From contig DASWCW010000067.1 of NCBI GenBank assembly GCA_036395835.1, positions 1-16,416 on the forward strand: DNA of 16,416 nt, given 5' to 3'. This document shows, one piece after another, positions 13,211 through 16,416 of this stretch. How positions within the stretch are numbered: position 1 is the stretch's first letter; each line of letters opens with the position of its first letter. The position numbers and the translations under genes are program-made. The notes under the pieces are model-generated. The model saw only the letters and a program-made list of their open reading frames with translations. It was not told the DNA's origin and ran no database searches. Source of the DNA: AP-16 sp036395835 (GTDB taxonomy: Bacteria; Pseudomonadota; Alphaproteobacteria; Rhizobiales; Xanthobacteraceae).

Positions 13211-15154
13211 CTAGGCCGCGAGCTTCATGCGCTTGAGGTCGGGAGCGATCGCCTCCTCGGCGAGCATCGACAAGGCTTTTTCCAACGGCACGACCGTCTG
13301 CGCCTGGCTGCCGAGCCGGCGGATCGACACGGTGCCGTCCGCCGCCTCCTTCTTGCCGACCACGAGCAATACCGGGATTTTCGCGACCGAGTGCTCGCGC
13401 ACCTTGTAGGTGATCTTCTCGTTGCGCAGGTCGGCCTCGACCCGCAGCCCAGCGCGCTTGGCGGCATGAAGCGCGGCGCGCGCGTAATCGTCCGCGTCGG
13501 ACGTGATGGTGCAGATGACGGCCTGCACCGGCGTGAGCCACAGCGGGAAATGCCCGGCGTAGTGCTCGATCAAGATGCCGGTGAAGCGCTCGAGCGAACC
13601 GAACATCGCCCGGTGCAGCATGACCGGCGTGACCTTGCTGGAATGCTCGTCGATATAGAACGCGCCGAGCCGGCCCGGCATGAAGAAATCGACCTGGATC
13701 GTGCCACACTGCCAGTCGCGACCGATGGCGTCGCGCAGCACGTATTCGAGCTTCGGCCCGTAGAATGCGCCTTCGCCCTTGTTCGACGTCCACGGCCGCC
13801 CGGAGGCTTCGAGCGCCTGCATGAGCGCCGCCTCCGCCTTGTCCCAGACCTGGTCCGCGCCGATGCGCGGCGCGGGACGGTCGGAGAATTTGATGGTCAC
13901 GTCGGAAAAGCCGAAGTCCTCGTAAATCGACAGGATCAGGTCGTTCATGGCGAGGCATTCCGCCGTGATCTGATCCTCGGTGAGGAACACGTGGGCGTCG
14001 TCCTGGGTGAAGGCGCGCACGCGCATCAGCCCATGCAGCGCACCCGAAGGCTCGAAGCGGTGCACCTTGCCGAATTCGGCAAGCTTCAGCGGCAGATCGC
14101 GGTAGGATTTCAGCCCGTGCTTGAAGATCTGGATGTGGCCGGGACAATTCATCGGCTTGATCACATAGGTGCGCTCGTCGGCCTCGCGCTGCTCGGTCAG
14201 GAACATGTTGTCCCGGAACGTCTCCATGTGGCCGGAGGCCACCCACAGCGAGGCATCCATCAGCTCCGGCGCATTGACCTCGGCATAGCCCGCCGCCGTC
14301 TGCCGCCGGCGGATGTAGTTCTGCAGATTCCGGAACAGCTCCCAGCCCTTCGGATGCCAAAACACCGAGCCCGGCGCGTCCTCCTGGAAATGGAACAGGT
14401 CCATCTCGCGCCCGAGCCGGCGATGGTCGCGCCGCTCGGCTTCCTCGAGACGGTGCAGATACCCATCGAGGTCGGCCTGGTTCTCCCAAGCCGTGCCGTA
14501 GATGCGGGTCAGCATCGGATTGTTCGAATCGCCGCGCCAATAGGCGCCCGCCACCTTCATCAGCTTGAAGGCGGAGCCGATCCGGCCGGTCGAGCTCATG
14601 TGCGGCCCGCGGCACAGGTCGAACCATTCGCCCTGCTTGTAGATCTTGATCGGCTCGTCCTTGGGGATCGCGTCGATCAGCTCGACCTTGAACAGCTCGC
14701 CCTTGTCGCGGAACACGCGCGTGGCGTGCTCGCGGTCCCAGATTTCCTTGGTGAACGGCCGGTTCTTGGCGATGATCTCCCGCATCTTGGCCTCGATCGC
14801 CGGAAAATCTTCCGGCGTGAACGGCTGGTTGCGGAAGAAATCGTAATAGAACCCGTTCTCGATCACCGGCCCGATGGTGACCTGGGTTCCCGGCCACAAG
14901 GTCTGCACCGCCTCGGCCAGCACGTGGGCGCAATCGTGGCGGATCAATTCGAGCGCGCGCGGGTCCTCGCGGGTGACGATCTCGATCTTCGCGTCGTGCT
15001 CGATCGGGTCGGAAAGATCGGCCAGACGGTCATCGAGCGCCATCGCCACCGCCTTCTTGGCGAGCGATTTCGAGATCGACTCGGCGACCTCGCTCCCGGT
15101 GACATGGTTCGGAAATTCCCGCCGCGCCCCGTCGGGGAAGGTAAGCGCAACCAT
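13211..15154 (-). CDS. thrS: Threonyl-tRNA synthetase
   Basis: Attaches threonine to tRNA-Thr in the cytoplasm and removes mischarged serine. The 647 residues contain all expected parts. The TGS domain is at about 1-62. The editing domain has H73xxxH77 (RHDCAH) and C181xxxH185 (CRGPH). The class II catalytic core has zinc ligands Cys337 in MNCPGH, His388 in DDAHVF and the His of VMLHRA, motif 2 around VHRFEPSGALHG and motif 3 GSLERF. The C-terminal anticodon-binding domain includes VPLEKALSMLAEE. Length is normal. The ATG at 15154 follows GGAGAG at good spacing. Only 73 bp separate the start from an integrase gene on the same strand, so its promoter lies in that gap or transcription enters from the integrated element. 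Confidence 0.98.
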   Translation of the reverse strand: MVALTFPDGARREFPNHVTGSEVAESISKSLAKKAVAMALDDRLADLSDPIEHDAKIEIVTREDPRALELIRHDCAHVLAEAVQTLWPGTQVTIGPVIENGFYYDFFRNQPFTPEDFPAIEAKMREIIAKNRPFTKEIWDREHATRVFRDKGELFKVELIDAIPKDEPIKIYKQGEWFDLCRGPHMSSTGRIGSAFKLMKVAGAYWRGDSNNPMLTRIYGTAWENQADLDGYLHRLEEAERRDHRRLGREMDLFHFQEDAPGSVFWHPKGWELFRNLQNYIRRRQTAAGYAEVNAPELMDASLWVASGHMETFRDNMFLTEQREADERTYVIKPMNCPGHIQIFKHGLKSYRDLPLKLAEFGKVHRFEPSGALHGLMRVRAFTQDDAHVFLTEDQITAECLAMNDLILSIYEDFGFSDVTIKFSDRPAPRIGADQVWDKAEAALMQALEASGRPWTSNKGEGAFYGPKLEYVLRDAIGRDWQCGTIQVDFFMPGRLGAFYIDEHSSKVTPVMLHRAMFGSLERFTGILIEHYAGHFPLWLTPVQAVICTITSDADDYARAALHAAKRAGLRVEADLRNEKITYKVREHSVAKIPVLLVVGKKEAADGTVSIRRLGSQAQTVVPLEKALSMLAEEAIAPDLKRMKLAA

Positions 15155-15227
15155 TCTTCTCTCCTGCTCACTCGCTGCCTACCATGAGCGTAAGCATTTT
15201 ATCCGTATCTAATCGTTGTTTGCCCTC
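15155..15227 (-). promoter_or_regulatory. thrS leader and element junction
   Basis: This 73-bp gap holds the thrS ribosome binding site (AGGAGAG on the minus strand) and the likely border between the chromosome and the integrated element. On the minus strand a GATAAAAT near 15197-15204 could be a -10 element but has no good -35. I see no tRNA gene or tRNA 3' end here that could have been the attachment site. Confidence 0.35.
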
Positions 15228-16352
15228 TCAGCCAACCTTTTTGTTCGCTATCGGTTCACGGGTTTCATTGGCGTTCCGTTGGCGGTGCCGTTTCGTCCAG
15301 GATTTCGCCGCCTCGGACAGATACTCGGGATGGTGATGGGCATATACCTGTTCCAGTGTTCGCAATGTCATCCCAAGATACTTGCTCGCTTGATATAAGT
15401 CGGTCCCGCTTGCTGCCATCCATGTTGTGCTTGTGTGTCGGAGAACGTGGGGAGTTATGTTGCCGACCAAGCCAATTTCCCGTGCGATGTTCCTTATCGT
15501 CTGTGTCCGTTTGATGGGTCTACCACTCCACTCCACTGCATATCTTGCCCCGTTCTTTCGCCAAGTCCGGAGATGCACAAGCAATCTCGGCGGCAACGGG
15601 ACTGGAGGGTTTCGTTTCTTCGTAATCCTGGCTTGTTCCGGGGGCAGCAGCATTCCCGAGCGCAAGTCAATCCATGTTCGTCCCGGTTCCCGAATGAATG
15701 ATGCAGAGCAAACCACGCTGGCTCTCCTCCCCGTATAGACCGACACCAACAGATAACGGGCTAGGTGCTTGCATTTCGGACGACGCCAGCATGCACGTAA
15801 TAACTTGGCGAACTCATCCCGGGTCAACCAACGTTCTCGTGGCGGTGGTCTCTCTGGCAATCTCACGGAAACAATCTTGTCGCATAATCCTTCGGCACGG
15901 TGATAGTTGATAGCGGCTCGTAAATCTTCCAGGTCCCGCCGTGCCATATTGTTTGTTGAGGAGTGTTCCCAATAGCGACGACAGATTTGCCCGTTGATTT
16001 CGGACAGTCGCATTGAACCAAAGAAATCCAGCAACCGAGATAGTCTGTGCTTTGCTGCAATTGGGTCGGAATAGGTCTTTGAGGAGGCAACAACATCCCG
16101 AGCATAGATGGCAATCACATCGGCAACAGGAATACGGGACGGGTCTTTTACCGACGATGACGAGACTTGCGAGAGGTGCTTCTGCTGGAGATATTCGGCA
16201 AGGGCTCGCTCGGCTTGTTGCTGGTTATCTGTTCCAGTTGATATTTGGCGGCTGCTATCGAGGATGATGTAGGTTGCGAGGTGCGTGAGACTGCCAGCCG
16301 AATATCTCGCCGGTCTAAACCACAGTCTCGGGGATTTGGGGCGAGGCGGCAT
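15228..16352 (-). CDS. Site-specific tyrosine recombinase/integrase
   Basis: A 374-residue tyrosine recombinase of the kind common in rhizobial islands. The N-terminal part has an arm-binding-like SPRLWFRPARY stretch and HLATYIILDSSRQISTG, then a core-binding helical domain (about 72-165). The catalytic domain (about 175-345) shows Arg210 in YTGRRAS, H302-V-L-R305 in the HxxR box, and the nucleophile Tyr337 in EQVYAHHHP. The usual LGH is LGM (326-328), which I recall as normal for this subfamily. The C-terminus is polar and basic. A TGA lies two codons upstream of the ATG at 16352, so no earlier start is possible and the next in-frame ATG is 113 codons on. The gene therefore overlaps its upstream neighbour by about 205 nt. 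Confidence 0.93.
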   Translation of the reverse strand: MPPRPKSPRLWFRPARYSAGSLTHLATYIILDSSRQISTGTDNQQQAERALAEYLQQKHLSQVSSSSVKDPSRIPVADVIAIYARDVVASSKTYSDPIAAKHRLSRLLDFFGSMRLSEINGQICRRYWEHSSTNNMARRDLEDLRAAINYHRAEGLCDKIVSVRLPERPPPRERWLTRDEFAKLLRACWRRPKCKHLARYLLVSVYTGRRASVVCSASFIREPGRTWIDLRSGMLLPPEQARITKKRNPPVPLPPRLLVHLRTWRKNGARYAVEWSGRPIKRTQTIRNIAREIGLVGNITPHVLRHTSTTWMAASGTDLYQASKYLGMTLRTLEQVYAHHHPEYLSEAAKSWTKRHRQRNANETREPIANKKVG

Positions 16353-16416
16353 TTCTCACGCATCTCTTGGATGGCAGCGATGGTCGTATAGTCCCGATTG
16401 CCGATGCGTTCAACCG
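16148..16416 (-). CDS. C-terminal part of a gene overlapping the integrase, possibly excisionase-like
   Basis: A frame open from the right edge to a TAA at 16148 gives the last 88 residues of a protein whose start is outside the window. The first visible residues, VERIGNRDYTTIAAIQEMRE, read like the end of a small DNA-binding (AlpA/excisionase-like) domain; a KCRL and then a low-complexity Ser/Arg-rich tail follow. I believe similar short proteins precede this type of integrase in rhizobia, and they would suit directionality control, but the diagnostic N-terminal part is missing. The final 205 nt overlap the integrase reading frame, so the tail may be coding in two frames or merely tolerated. 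Translational coupling to the integrase is likely. Confidence 0.5.
   Translation of the reverse strand, partial: VERIGNRDYTTIAAIQEMREKCRLAPNPRDCGLDRRDIRLAVSRTSQPTSSSIAAAKYQLEQITSNKPSEPLPNISSRSTSRKSRHRR

Larger units (their letters stand above)
15228..16416. mobile_element. Left end of an integrated element (integrase-bearing, extends past the window)
   Basis: A tyrosine recombinase gene and an overlapping partner gene occupy lower-GC DNA (about 52% over 15301-15420, against roughly 65% for the core genes), consistent with transfer. The integrase is the outermost gene and reads toward thrS, as is common at the edge of genomic islands and integrative elements. The other end, cargo and attachment repeats lie outside the window, so size and type are unknown. 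Confidence 0.55.

Noticed and set aside
13086..14933. 615-codon minus-strand frame within thrS
   Set aside because: It lies in another frame of thrS and has the Arg/Ala-rich composition of a high-GC shadow.
13142..15187. 681-codon plus-strand frame opposite thrS
   Set aside because: Antisense of a full-length threonyl-tRNA synthetase with no recognisable motif; long antisense frames are expected in high-GC genes.
15155..15227. tRNA-derived attachment site beside the integrase
   Set aside because: No T-loop, acceptor end or CCA-type sequence is present on either strand.

Overview
The window is high-GC DNA (roughly 65% across the core) with the gene content of an alphaproteobacterium, most likely order Hyphomicrobiales (Rhizobiales; Bradyrhizobium/Xanthobacteraceae-like). 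Evidence is the cysE-DUF3126 pair, a two-domain PilZ protein, a PAS_5-type protein, a BTLCP cysteine peptidase, many short convergent and divergent chromosomal operons, and a rhizobial-type tyrosine recombinase. Both edges are lower in GC (about 53% over 1-300 and about 52% in the stretch I counted within 15.2-16.4 kb).

Layout. (1) 1-303, minus: N-terminal part of a two-helix membrane protein running off the left edge, then about 300 bp without a gene. (2) 606-2723, plus: a small secreted protein with a duplicated Cys-rich module, then two alpha/beta hydrolases overlapping by ATGA. (3) 2918-3964, plus: serine acetyltransferase CysE and DUF3126. (4) 4001-4717, minus: single-pass membrane protein, divergent from a gamma-carbonic-anhydrase-like protein (4884-5414, plus). 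(5) 5542-7770, minus: PAS_5-type protein, PilZ protein and exported BTLCP peptidase, probably a surface or c-di-GMP-linked set; an unusual double hairpin with a four-tract G-quadruplex motif lies at 5439-5521 between the convergent genes. (6) 7961-9382, plus: rhomboid protease and CBS-pair protein, convergent with a patatin-like phospholipase (9426-10421, minus). (7) 10633-11874, minus: nitroreductase-flavin reductase operon, divergent from an exported Pro/Ala-rich protein with three beta modules (12086-13135, plus). (8) 13211-15154, minus: threonyl-tRNA synthetase. (9) 15228-16416, minus: tyrosine integrase and the end of an upstream gene overlapping it by about 205 nt, the left end of an integrated element placed just upstream of thrS.

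Most of the window is ordinary chromosomal housekeeping and accessory metabolism. I see no CRISPR array, no rRNA or tRNA gene, no transposase and no obvious defence system. The points most worth a second look are the G-quadruplex hairpin, the duplicated Cys-rich secreted protein, the PAS-PilZ-BTLCP cluster with a CtrA-like box, the long out-of-frame overlap at the integrase start, and the element junction directly upstream of thrS.
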